NCBI RefSeq assembly: GCF_003945545.1
Contig: NZ_CP029617.1
Span: forward strand, 2,119,001 to 2,183,000
Direction: 5' to 3'
Length of the DNA stretch: 64,000 nt
From: Streptomyces sp. WAC 01529
Lineage (GTDB): Bacteria; Actinomycetota; Actinomycetes; Streptomycetales; Streptomycetaceae
Shown: piece by piece, positions 17,384 through 25,881 of the stretch
Position numbering within the stretch: position 1 is the first letter of the stretch
Layout of the letters: each line of letters begins with the position of its first letter
Position numbers and translations under genes: made by a program
Notes under the pieces: generated by a model
What the model saw: only the letters and a program-made list of their open reading frames with translations
Databases searched by the model: none
Told to the model about the DNA's origin: nothing

Positions 17384-20300
17384 TCAGACCTTCGCCGGCT
17401 CCGGGTCGGTCGAGTCGGTGCTCTGCGGCGGGAGCCCCGCCTTCTTCGCCCGCCTCGCCTCGCGCTTGGCCCGCCTGCGCTCCTTGCGCAGCTCCACCAT
17501 CGCGTACAGCGTCGGGACGAGCAGGAGGGTGAGCAGCGTCGAGGTGACCAGACCGCCGATCACCACCACCGCGAGCGGCTGCGCGATGAAGCCGCCCTGG
17601 CCCGTGATGCCGAGGGCCATCGGGAGCAGCGCGAAGATCGTCGCCAGGGCCGTCATGAGGATCGGGCGCAGCCGGTGGCGGCCGCCCTCGATGACCGCGT
17701 CGACGATCCCGTAACCCTGCGCGCGGTACTGGTTGATGAGGTCGATCAGCACGATCGCGTTGGTGACGACGATGCCGATGAGCATCAGCATGCCGATCAT
17801 CGCGGGGACGCCCATCGGGGTGTCCGTGGCGACCAGCAGGCCGATCGCGCCCGTCGCCGCGAACGGGATGGAGACCAGCAGGATCAGCGGCTGGACCAGG
17901 GAGCGGAAGGTCGCGACCAGCAGCATGAAGACGATCGCGATCGCCGCCAGCATCGCGAGGCCGAGGGAGGCGAAGGCCTCGTCCTGGTCCTCGGAGACGC
18001 CGCCGATCGAGGCCGTGGCCCCGGCCGGGAGCTTGAGCGCGTCCAGCTTCTTGGTCAGCTCGGTGCTGATCGCGCCCGTGTTGTCGCCGGTCGGCTTCGC
18101 GGTGATCGTCGCGGCCCGCGCGCCGTCGATGCGGGTCATCGAGACCGGCCCCTCGGCCAGCTTGACGTCGGCGATCTCGCCGAGCTTCACGCCGGGGCCG
18201 AGCGGCAGCCTCTTCAGCTCGTCCAGCGTCTTCGCCGGCTTCGCCGACTTGATCACCACGTCGCGCTCGGTGTCGTCCAGAACGGCCTTGCCGCTGGTGG
18301 TGCCGCGCACCGCCTGGGCGACGGCCTGGCCGAGGGTGGTCTCGTCGAAGCCGGCCTCGGCCGCCTTGGCGTTCGCCTTCACCGAGATCCTCGGGACGCT
18401 CTGCGACAGGTCGCTCTGCACGTCGGTGACGTCGTCGAGCTTCGCGACCTCTTCGCGCACCTGCTCGGACGCCTTGCGCAGCACGTCGCCGTCGGCGGCC
18501 TTCACCACGACGCTCAGGTCCTGGTCGCCGAAGCCGTCACCGGCGGCGACGGTGGTCCTGCCGATGCCGGAGAGCTTGGCCAGCTCCTTCTCGACCAGGT
18601 CCTGCGTCTCCTCGTACGCCGCCTTGTCCTTGAGGGTGAGGGTGTACGAGGCCTGGTTGGTGTCCGTGCCGCCGCCGAAGGCGGCCATGAAGCCGGAGGA
18701 GCCGACCGTGACCTGGTAGTCCTTGATCTCGTCGAGGCCGGAGAGCATCTTCTCGATCTTCTTCGCCGAGGCGTCGGTCGCGGCGAGGCTGGTGCCGGGC
18801 TTCAACTCCTGCTTGACGGTGAGGACTTCCTGCTCGCCCTCGTCGAAGAAGTTGGTCTTCAGGAGCGGCGCCATGGCGAACGTGCCGACCAGGACGGCGA
18901 GCGCGATGGCGAGGCTGGTGAGGCGGCGGCGGGTCGCGAAGCGCAGGACCGGGACGTAGATCCGCTGGAGTCTGCTGCGGCTCTCCTTCTCCTCGGCCTT
19001 GCGGCGGGCCTCCTCCGGGTCGACGCCCCGGATCGCCTTGGGGGCGCGCAGGAACCAGTACGAGAGGACGGGTACGACGGTGAGCGAGACGAGCAGGGAG
19101 GCGAGGAGCGCCGCCGTGACCGTCAGCGAGAACGAGCCGAACAGCTCACCGACCATGCCGCCGACCAGACCGATCGGCAGGAAGACGGCGACCGTGGTGA
19201 GCGTCGAGGACGTCACCGCTCCGGCGACCTCGCGCACGGCCCTGAGGATCGCCTGCTCGCGCTCCTCGCCGTAGCCGAGGTGGCGCTTGATGTTCTCCAG
19301 GACCACGATCGAGTCGTCGACGACGCGGCCGATGGCGATGGTCAGGGCGCCCAGCGTGAGCATGTTGAGGGAGAGGTCGCGGGTCCACAGCACGATGAGG
19401 GCGAGGATCACGGACAGCGGGATGGAGACCGCCGTGACCAGCGTCGAGCGGATCGAGGCGAGGAAGACCAGGATGACGAGGACCGCGAAGAGCAGGCCGA
19501 GCGCGCCCTCGGTGGTGAGGCCCTCGATGGACTTGGAGACGGCCGGGCCCTGGTCGCTCGTGACGGTCAGCTCGGCGCCGGAGCCGAGGTCCTCGCGCAG
19601 GTCGGGCAGCTTGTCCTTGACCGCCTTCGAGATGGCGACGGCGCTGCCGTCGTGGTCCATGGTGACGGAGACGGCGAGGCTGGGCTCGCCGTTGGTGCGG
19701 GTGAGGGAGGCGGTGGTGGCCGGCTTCTGCTCGACCGTGGCGATGTCGCCGAGGCGCACCGGCTTGCCGGACCGCTCGCCGGGGGTGGCCTCGGGCGTGA
19801 CCCGCAGCTCCTCGATCTGCTTCAGCGAGGTGAAGCCGCCGCCGACCTGGACGGTGCGGTTCTTGCCGTCCTCGTCGAAGGAGCCGGCGGGGAGCGTGGC
19901 GCCGCCCGCCTGGAGGGCCTTGCCGAGCGCGGCCGGGGTCAGGCCCGCCTGGGCCAGCTTCTTGTCGTCGGGGGTGACGTCGACCTGGAGGTCGCGTACG
20001 CCGTCGACGGTGACCCGGCCGACGCCGTCGATGTCCTTCAGGGAGGGCACGACGGTGCGGTCGAGCTGGTCGGCGAGGGCCTGCTGGTCCTTGTCGGAGG
20101 TGACGGAGAGCACGACGGTCGGCATGTCGTCGGTGGAGCCCGCGACGACCTGCGGGTCGACGTCGTCGGGGAGTTCGGCGCGAGCGCGGTTCACGGCCTG
20201 CTGGACGTCGGAGACGAGCTGCTCGGAACCGTCGCCGTAGTCGAACTGGGCCATGATCACGGCGTTGCCCTCGCTCGCCGTGGAGGTGATGCCGGTGATG

Positions 20301-20530
20301 CCGTCGACCGTGTCGATATTGCGCTCGAGCGGCTCGACGACCTGCTTCTCGACCACATCGGGGGACGCGCCCTGGTAAGGGGCGATCACGGACACCATGG
20401 GGAGTTCTATGGAGGGCAGCAACTGCTGCTTGAGCTGCGGAATCGCGATCGCCCCGAAGGCGATCACGATGATCGACATCAGTCCGATCAGGGCCCGCTG
20501 GGCGAGGCTGAACCTGGACAGCCAGGACAT
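17384..20530 (-). CDS. RND-family efflux transporter permease (AcrB/HAE1-like)
   Basis: A 1048-residue proton-driven exporter in the cytoplasmic membrane. The architecture is typical: an N-terminal helix, a large external loop (about residues 35-340), a helix block, a second loop and a second helix block. LNMLTLGALTIAIGRVVDDSIVVLENI is the helix-4 region with the proton-relay aspartates. No membrane-fusion partner or outer channel is encoded nearby, as expected for a Gram-positive. The substrate is unknown. Start at ATG 20530 gives a typical RND beginning (MSWLSRFSLAQRALI). It lies 211 bp downstream of a two-component system on the same strand, which may regulate it. Confidence 0.92.
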   Translation of the reverse strand: MSWLSRFSLAQRALIGLMSIIVIAFGAIAIPQLKQQLLPSIELPMVSVIAPYQGASPDVVEKQVVEPLERNIDTVDGITGITSTASEGNAVIMAQFDYGDGSEQLVSDVQQAVNRARAELPDDVDPQVVAGSTDDMPTVVLSVTSDKDQQALADQLDRTVVPSLKDIDGVGRVTVDGVRDLQVDVTPDDKKLAQAGLTPAALGKALQAGGATLPAGSFDEDGKNRTVQVGGGFTSLKQIEELRVTPEATPGERSGKPVRLGDIATVEQKPATTASLTRTNGEPSLAVSVTMDHDGSAVAISKAVKDKLPDLREDLGSGAELTVTSDQGPAVSKSIEGLTTEGALGLLFAVLVILVFLASIRSTLVTAVSIPLSVILALIVLWTRDLSLNMLTLGALTIAIGRVVDDSIVVLENIKRHLGYGEEREQAILRAVREVAGAVTSSTLTTVAVFLPIGLVGGMVGELFGSFSLTVTAALLASLLVSLTVVPVLSYWFLRAPKAIRGVDPEEARRKAEEKESRSRLQRIYVPVLRFATRRRLTSLAIALAVLVGTFAMAPLLKTNFFDEGEQEVLTVKQELKPGTSLAATDASAKKIEKMLSGLDEIKDYQVTVGSSGFMAAFGGGTDTNQASYTLTLKDKAAYEETQDLVEKELAKLSGIGRTTVAAGDGFGDQDLSVVVKAADGDVLRKASEQVREEVAKLDDVTDVQSDLSQSVPRISVKANAKAAEAGFDETTLGQAVAQAVRGTTSGKAVLDDTERDVVIKSAKPAKTLDELKRLPLGPGVKLGEIADVKLAEGPVSMTRIDGARAATITAKPTGDNTGAISTELTKKLDALKLPAGATASIGGVSEDQDEAFASLGLAMLAAIAIVFMLLVATFRSLVQPLILLVSIPFAATGAIGLLVATDTPMGVPAMIGMLMLIGIVVTNAIVLIDLINQYRAQGYGIVDAVIEGGRHRLRPILMTALATIFALLPMALGITGQGGFIAQPLAVVVIGGLVTSTLLTLLLVPTLYAMVELRKERRRAKREARRAKKAGLPPQSTDSTDPEPAKV

Positions 20531-20741
20531 GGGGGGTCTCTCTCTGTGGCGTGAGCGGCGGGGGCGGGCGGTCCGGGCCCGGAGTGGGCCGACCGGACCG
20601 GCCGGGCCGGAGAGTTGGGGCCCTCCGGCCAGCGGTGGTACGCCCCTCTCACCCTGGGCCATCCGGGAGGCGCGAGCCCTCGCCCCCAGGACCATTTCCT
20701 TATGCCGCCCCTACTGCGGGTGCAGTACGCCGCCCCTGGCA

Positions 20742-21422
20742 TCACTCCACCCTTGGACGTACCAGCCCCGACTCGTAGGCGATGACGACCAGTTGTGCCC
20801 TGTCGCGGGCGCCGAGCTTGGCCATCGCGCGGTTCACATGGGTCTTCACGGTGAGCGGGCTGACCTCCAGGTGCTCGGCGATCTCGTCGTTCGAGTAGCC
20901 GCCCGCGACCTGGACGAGCACTTCGCGCTCCCGGCCGGTGAGCGCGCCCAGCCGCTCACCGCGCACCGACGCCTCCCCGTCCGAACCCTCGCCCTGCGCG
21001 AGGAACTTGGCGATCAGCCCCTTGGTCGCCACCGGCGAGAGCAGCGCCTCGCCCGCCGCCGCGATCCGGATGGCACCGAGCAGTTCATCGGGCTCCGCGC
21101 CCTTGCCGAGGAACCCGGAGGCCCCCGCGCGCAGCGACTGCACCACGTACTCGTCGACCTCGAAGGTCGTCAGCATCACCACGCGTACGTGCGTCAGGGC
21201 CGGGTCGGCGCTGATCATGCGGGTGGCGGCGAGGCCGTCCGTGCCGGGCATGCGGATGTCCATCAGGACCACGTCGGCCCGCTCGGAGGCGGCGAGCCGC
21301 ACCGCCTCCGCGCCGTCGGACGCCTCGCCGACCACCTCCATGTCGGGCTCGGAGTCGACGAGCACCTTGAACGCGCTGCGCAGCAACGCCTGGTCGTCGG
21401 CGAGCAGTACGCGGATCGTCAC
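20742..21422 (-). CDS. NarL/FixJ-type response regulator
   Basis: A 226-residue DNA-binding regulator. The receiver domain has the acidic pair in LLADDQ, the phosphoacceptor in VVLMDIRMPG near residue 54 and the lysine in FLGKGAEP. The C-terminal LuxR-type helix-turn-helix includes LTGREREVLVQVAGG and SPLTVKTHVNRAMAKL. Start GTG 21422 overlaps the stop of the kinase gene by 4 nt, so the two are translated together. Targets may include the RND transporter downstream or the psp genes upstream. Confidence 0.95.
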   Translation of the reverse strand: MTIRVLLADDQALLRSAFKVLVDSEPDMEVVGEASDGAEAVRLAASERADVVLMDIRMPGTDGLAATRMISADPALTHVRVVMLTTFEVDEYVVQSLRAGASGFLGKGAEPDELLGAIRIAAAGEALLSPVATKGLIAKFLAQGEGSDGEASVRGERLGALTGREREVLVQVAGGYSNDEIAEHLEVSPLTVKTHVNRAMAKLGARDRAQLVVIAYESGLVRPRVE

Positions 21423-22693
21423 GCCGTCTCTCCCTTTGCCGTGGTGACGGGGGCGACGGGCAGGATCGCATGGACGCGGAAGCCGCCGCCGTAGCGGGGA
21501 CCCGCCGTGCAGCTGCCGCCGAGCGCCGTGACGCGCTCGCGCATCCCGAGCAGGCCGTGGCCGCCGCCGTCGGTGTCGCCCTGCCCTTCGCCGTCGCCGC
21601 CCTTGCCCTGGCCCTGGCCCGGGCCGTCGTCGATGACGGTGACCTCCACGTTCGGGCCGACGCGCACGACGCTGACCTCGGCCTTGGCGTCCCGTCCCGC
21701 GTGCTTGCGCACGTTGGTGAGCGCTTCCTGGATGATCCGGAACGCGGCGAGGTCGACGGCCGCGGGCAGATCGAGGCCGACCTGGCCGAGTGCCACCTCC
21801 ACCGGCAGGCCCGCGTTGCGGAACGTGTCGACGAGTTCGTCGAGCCGGTGCAGGCCCGGGGCGGGCTCGGTGGGCGCCTCGGGGTCGCCGGTCTGCCGCA
21901 ACAGGCCGACGGTGGCGCGCAGTTCGTTGAGCGCGGAGCGGCTGGCGTCGCGTACGTGCGAGAGGGCTTCCTTCGCCTGGTCGGGCCGCTTGTCCATGAC
22001 GTGCGCGGCGACGCCCGCCTGCACGTTGACCAGGGCGATGTGGTGGGCGACCACGTCGTGCAGATCGCGGGCGATGCGCAGCCGCTCCTCGGCGACGCGG
22101 CGCCTTGCCTCTTCCTCGCGGGTCCGCTCGGCCCGTTCGGCGCGCTCCCTTATGGCGTCCACGAAGGCGCGGCGGCTGCGCACCGCGTCGCCCGCGGCGG
22201 CGGCCATGCCGGTCCAGGCGAAGATGCCGAGGTTCTCCTGGGCGTACCAGGGCAGCGGTCCGGAGAGCATCGCGACGCCGGTGAGGCCCGCCATGGTGAC
22301 CAGGCCGATCCGCCAGGTCGTGGAGCGGTCGGTGGTGGCGGCCACGGTGAAGAGCGCGATGACCGCGCACATCACGACGGGCGCGCGGGGGTCGCCGGTG
22401 AGCAGTTCCGTGATGGAGGCGGCGCAGGTCACGGCGAGTACGGACCAGGGGGCGCGGCGGCGGAAGAACAGGGCGAGGGCGCCGAGGGCCATCAGGAGCA
22501 GGCTCGGGGCGTCGGGGGTGCGGGTGCCCCAGGTGGGGCCGTGCTCTCCGTAGGGCTCGGCGAAGGAGCCGATGACCATGCAGACGAGGACGACGGTGGC
22601 CAGCGCCGCGTCCACCGCCAGCGGGTGTGTCCGGGCCCAGCAGCGGCCTTTGCCTAGCGTGGTCAACTTCCCGCTCTTCTGTTGATTCTGCAC
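21419..22693 (-). CDS. Sensor histidine kinase (HisKA_3 type)
   Basis: A 424-residue membrane kinase paired with the following response regulator. About four to six hydrophobic segments fill residues 22-165, with short loops, so it probably senses a membrane signal rather than a large external ligand. A coiled-coil linker leads to RIARDLHDVVAHH, with the phosphorylated histidine near residue 212, and to an HATPase_c domain with VIDDGPGQG and GHGLLGMRERV. It starts at GTG 22693, only 29 nt after the pspAA stop, with a small hairpin between. Confidence 0.94.
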   Translation of the reverse strand: MQNQQKSGKLTTLGKGRCWARTHPLAVDAALATVVLVCMVIGSFAEPYGEHGPTWGTRTPDAPSLLLMALGALALFFRRRAPWSVLAVTCAASITELLTGDPRAPVVMCAVIALFTVAATTDRSTTWRIGLVTMAGLTGVAMLSGPLPWYAQENLGIFAWTGMAAAAGDAVRSRRAFVDAIRERAERAERTREEEARRRVAEERLRIARDLHDVVAHHIALVNVQAGVAAHVMDKRPDQAKEALSHVRDASRSALNELRATVGLLRQTGDPEAPTEPAPGLHRLDELVDTFRNAGLPVEVALGQVGLDLPAAVDLAAFRIIQEALTNVRKHAGRDAKAEVSVVRVGPNVEVTVIDDGPGQGQGKGGDGEGQGDTDGGGHGLLGMRERVTALGGSCTAGPRYGGGFRVHAILPVAPVTTAKGETA

Positions 22694-22694
22694 A

Positions 22695-22715
22695 GCCCCG
22701 CGCCGCTCGCGGGGC
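22695..22715 (-). terminator. Short hairpin between pspAA and the histidine kinase gene
   Basis: GCCCCGCG and CGCGGGGC form an 8-bp stem around CCGCT. It fills most of the 29-nt gap and ends 2 nt before the kinase GTG. It could partly terminate pspA-pspAA mRNA or mask the kinase start. Confidence 0.55.
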
Positions 22716-22722
22716 GCTTCGG

Positions 22723-23001
22723 TCAGCCCGGGATCAAGCCGTCGTCGCTCAGCATCTCGCGGACCTCGTCGAGGGTCGCGTCCGGGGAGGGGAGAATCAG
22801 CTCGGACGGTTCGAGGGCGTCGTCCGGGAGGGGTTCGCCCAGCTCCCGGACCTTGTCCAGGAGCGCGTGGAGCGTGGAACGGAAGGCGACGGAATCGCCG
22901 CCCTCCATCTCCTGGAGCAGCTCGTCGTCCAGCTTGTTCAGCTCGGCGAAGTGGCTGTCGGCCAGCTTCACCTGGCCCTCCCCCATGATCCGTACGATCA
23001 T
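22723..23001 (-). CDS. pspAA: PspA-associated protein PspAA
   Basis: A 92-residue cytosolic partner of PspA in actinobacterial envelope-stress systems, matching the family by its opening MIVRIMGEGQ and acidic C-terminus. The protein has no membrane segment. It follows pspA by 58 nt on the same strand, the usual order. The gene after it encodes the sensor kinase. Confidence 0.88.
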   Translation of the reverse strand: MIVRIMGEGQVKLADSHFAELNKLDDELLQEMEGGDSVAFRSTLHALLDKVRELGEPLPDDALEPSELILPSPDATLDEVREMLSDDGLIPG

Positions 23002-23059
23002 GTCGTCCTCCTCGGACGTGAGCGGTACCCGTGCCGCATGGAACTACCGCTCGTCGAAG

Positions 23060-23854
23060 CTACTGCTTGTCGAAGCGCGGGGTGTCCTGCGGCTGCTGCG
23101 ACTGGGGCCGGCCCTGGCCGCCCTCGATCGCCTGCTGCCCACCGCTGGAGCCGCCCGCCAGCTCCGCCTTCATGCGCTGCAGTTCCAGCTCTACATCAGT
23201 ACCACCGGAGAGGCGATCCAGCTCGGTCTGGATGTCGTCCTTGGCGAGACCGGATGAGTCGTCGAGGGCACCGGAGGCGAGCAGTTCGTCGATCGCGCCG
23301 GCCCGCGCCTGGAGCTGCGCGGTCTTGTCCTCGGCGCGCTGGATCGCCATGCCGACGTCGCCCATCTCCTCGGAGATGCCGGAGAAGGCCTCACCGATAC
23401 GGGTCTGCGCCTGCGCGGCGGTGTAGGTGGCCTTGATCGTCTCCTTCTTCGTACGGAAGGCGTCGACCTTGGCCTGGAGGCGCTGTGCCGCGAGGGTGAG
23501 CTTCTCCTCCTCGCCCTGGAGCGTCTGGTGCTGCGTCTCCAGGTCGGTGACCTGCTGCTGGAGCGCGGCGCGGCGGGAGAGCGCTTCGCGGGCCAGGTCC
23601 TCGCGGCCGAGGGCGAGGGCCTTGCGGCCCTGGTCCTCCAGGGTGGAGGACTGCTTGTTGAGCTGGGCCAGCTGCAGTTCGAGGCGCTTGCGGGAGGTCG
23701 CCACGTCGGCGACGCCGCGGCGGACCTTCTGCAGCAGCTCCAGCTGCTTCTGGTACGAGTAATCGAGGGTTTCGCGCGGGTCCTCGGCCCGGTCAAGGGC
23801 CTTGTTCGCCTTCGCGCGGAAGATCATCCCCATACGCTTCATGACACCGCTCAT
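23060..23854 (-). CDS. pspA: PspA/IM30 family envelope-stress protein
   Basis: ESCRT-III-like protein that coats and stabilises stressed membranes. The 264-residue product has the family's N-terminal amphipathic start (MKRMGMIFRAKANKALD), followed by long coiled-coil helices (residues 25-200) with QKQLELLQKVRRGVADV. It ends in a flexible Gly/Gln-rich tail. ATG 23854 is chosen; ATG 23842, four codons later, would also fit. First gene of a probable pspA-pspAA-kinase-regulator run. Confidence 0.93.
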   Translation of the reverse strand: MSGVMKRMGMIFRAKANKALDRAEDPRETLDYSYQKQLELLQKVRRGVADVATSRKRLELQLAQLNKQSSTLEDQGRKALALGREDLAREALSRRAALQQQVTDLETQHQTLQGEEEKLTLAAQRLQAKVDAFRTKKETIKATYTAAQAQTRIGEAFSGISEEMGDVGMAIQRAEDKTAQLQARAGAIDELLASGALDDSSGLAKDDIQTELDRLSGGTDVELELQRMKAELAGGSSGGQQAIEGGQGRPQSQQPQDTPRFDKQ

Positions 23855-24097
23855 GGGCTTCGCGCGCCCCCTTCTGACGGACTTCCAGCTCCAGGTACTG
23901 CTCAGAACCCACAGTACGGGCCCTGCATCCATTACCGCACTGTTCGCGGGCGGATGCGCTCATCCCCAAGGACGACTGCGTACGGCCCCGCTCCGGCGTA
24001 AGGAGTAGGTGCACCCCTGTGAAGACGCCCGGTGTTGCCGGATCGTTCCCCGTGGGACGGGGGTCCATGCCCGCCGCACCACGTACCCTTGGGTTTT

Positions 24098-24694
24098 GTG
24101 TTCCGTAGCCGATCCAAGGAAGAGAAGGCCCCGGCCGCGCAGGCGCCGGTGACCGACTCCAAGCAGCCCCGTGACCCGCAGGCCCCCAAGGGCCGCCCCA
24201 CCCCCAAGCGCGCCATGGCACAGTCGCAGCGCCGCAGCGTGACCAATACGCCGACGTCGCGCAAGGAGGCGGCGAAGCGGCAGCGTGACGAGCGCCGTGC
24301 GCAGATGGCGAAGCAGCGCGAGGCGCTGGCCAGCGGTGACGAGCGGTTCCTGCCCGCCCGTGACAAGGGGCCCGTGCGCAAGTTCGCGCGCGACTTCGTC
24401 GACTCGCGCTTCTGTATCGCGGAGTTCTTCCTGCCGCTCGCGGTGATCATCCTCGTCCTGAGCATGGTCCGCGTGCCCCAGCTGCAGAACATCGCGCTGC
24501 TGCTCTGGCTCTTCGTGATCGTGCTGATCGTCGTGGACTCCGTCGCCACCGCGTTCCGCCTGAAGAAGCGCCTCGCCGAGCGCTTCCCGAGCGAGAACAA
24601 GAAGGGCGCCGTCGCCTACGCCCTGATGCGTACGCTCCAGATGCGCCGGCTGAGGCTGCCGAAGCCGCAGGTCAAGCGCGGAGAGCGGCCCTGA
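24098..24694 (+). CDS. DUF3043 membrane protein
   Basis: A 198-residue actinobacterial protein of unknown function. A long basic hydrophilic N-terminus (residues 1-105, rich in Lys, Arg and Gln) precedes two membrane helices (about 110-130 and 135-157) and a basic tail. That layout and the segment DFVDSRFCIAEFFLPL match DUF3043. It starts at GTG 24098; TACCCT ends 8 nt upstream and there is no ribosome site, so the mRNA may be leaderless. The next gene appears to overlap its stop. Confidence 0.88.
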   Translation: MFRSRSKEEKAPAAQAPVTDSKQPRDPQAPKGRPTPKRAMAQSQRRSVTNTPTSRKEAAKRQRDERRAQMAKQREALASGDERFLPARDKGPVRKFARDFVDSRFCIAEFFLPLAVIILVLSMVRVPQLQNIALLLWLFVIVLIVVDSVATAFRLKKRLAERFPSENKKGAVAYALMRTLQMRRLRLPKPQVKRGERP

Positions 24695-25476
24695 CCGGAT
24701 TCACCGGCGGGGCCACCGCCTGGCTGGCGAAGCTGGGCGGTCTGCGCAATGCCGTACGCCAGGAGCTGGTGGCCCGGCAGCTCGACGAGCAGATAGCCGC
24801 GCGCTTCCCCGTGGGGCAGCGGCTGCGGGTGCTCGACGTGGGCATGGGCCAGGGCACGCAGGCGCTGCGGCTGGCCCGCGCCGGGCACAAGGTGACGGGG
24901 GTCGAGCAGGACCCCGCGATGATCGCCGCCGCACGTGAGGCGCTCGCCGAGGAGCCCGAGGGCATCCAGGGCCGGGTGCGCATCGTCGAGGGCGACGGCC
25001 ACCAGACCGGTGTGCACTTCCTGCCGGGCAGCTTCGACGTCGTGCTCTGCCACGGCGTCCTGATGTACGCCGACGAGCCCGACGCCCTCCTTGCGGGGCT
25101 GGCCCGGATGCTGGCCCACGGCGGGCTGCTCTCGCTCGTCGTGCGCAACGCGGACGCGCTGGCCATGCGGCCGGGGCTCAGCGGCGACTGGAGCGGCGCG
25201 ATGGCCGCCTTCGACTCCGTCACGTACCGCAACCACCTCGGTCTCGACGTGCGGGCCGACCGGCTCGACGCCCTGTCGGCGACGCTGGCGGGCATCGCCG
25301 CGCCGCTCCAGGTCTGGTACGGCGTACGGGTCTTCACGGACACCGTCCCCGACGGGGCGCCGCTCCCCCCGGAATGGGAGCTGGAGGCGCTGCTGGCCGC
25401 CGAGGAGCGGGCCGGACGCACCGACCCCTATCGGCGGGTGGCCGCGCTGCTGCATCTGTGCGGGGTGCGGGACTAG
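24691..25476 (+). CDS. Class I SAM-dependent methyltransferase, probable CTG start
   Basis: A cytosolic methyltransferase of unknown substrate. The SAM-binding motif VLDVGMGQGTQALRLAR is followed by VTGVEQDPAM, and FDVVLCHGVLMY is motif post-I/II. The first canonical start, GTG 24769, would begin close to the fold. The 26 codons before it are in frame, have coding-like third positions and read as a helix (LAKLGGLRNAVRQELV). No ATG, GTG or TTG precedes them, but CTG 24691 overlaps the upstream stop as CTGA, and GGAGAG lies about 6 nt before it. I therefore annotate CTG as start, which gives 261 residues. Confidence 0.75.
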   Translation: MTGFTGGATAWLAKLGGLRNAVRQELVARQLDEQIAARFPVGQRLRVLDVGMGQGTQALRLARAGHKVTGVEQDPAMIAAAREALAEEPEGIQGRVRIVEGDGHQTGVHFLPGSFDVVLCHGVLMYADEPDALLAGLARMLAHGGLLSLVVRNADALAMRPGLSGDWSGAMAAFDSVTYRNHLGLDVRADRLDALSATLAGIAAPLQVWYGVRVFTDTVPDGAPLPPEWELEALLAAEERAGRTDPYRRVAALLHLCGVRD

Positions 25477-25496
25477 GACTGCGCGGGACCGTGCAT

Positions 25497-25538
25497 GACA
25501 GGAGGCGGCGACCGGGGTTCCGGTCGCCGCCTCCTGTC
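25497..25538. terminator. Bidirectional hairpin terminator
   Basis: A 19-bp perfect stem (25497-25515 with 25520-25538, loop GGTT) lies between the convergent methyltransferase and small-protein genes. Confidence 0.92.
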
Positions 25539-25557
25539 GTGCCGTGGGCCGCTGCGC

Positions 25558-25779
25558 CTACGCTTCCTGCGCGTCCTGCGCGTGCAGGCTCATCGGGCCG
25601 TAGATCTTGTTCTCGTCCTCGAAGAGGGACACCTGGTCGGCGCCGCCGTCGGCCAGCGACTTCCAGTACTCACCGACCCAGGACTCGGCGTCGCCCTGCG
25701 TGGTGAACTCCTCGGGCTCCACCGCGGGCTGGACCTCCGTCCCGTCCGCCTTCTCGAACCGCCACGTCCATGCCGCCAT
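25558..25779 (-). CDS. Small conserved acidic protein
   Basis: A 73-residue hypothetical protein, acidic and soluble, with MAAWTWRFEKADGTEV at the N-terminus and a conserved-looking ESWVGEYWKSLADGG core. No motif reveals a function. GGAGG lies 6 nt before ATG 25779. A strong terminator lies just beyond its stop, which supports a real monocistronic gene. Confidence 0.8.
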   Translation of the reverse strand: MAAWTWRFEKADGTEVQPAVEPEEFTTQGDAESWVGEYWKSLADGGADQVSLFEDENKIYGPMSLHAQDAQEA

Positions 25780-25881
25780 GTCAGCCTCCCGAAGGTCCGT
25801 GGCGGTCTCATGAGACCGCCTGAATCCGCTTGAAGCCTAGCCGGGCGCGCGGCCCGGGACCCGACGCGGGAGGATCTTCGT

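Noticed and set aside
17675-20554. Long open frame (about 960 codons) on the plus strand opposite the RND gene
   Set aside because: High third-position GC leaves antisense frames free of stops. The translation is Arg/Gly/Asp/Val-rich with no domain, whereas the minus strand gives a full RND transporter.
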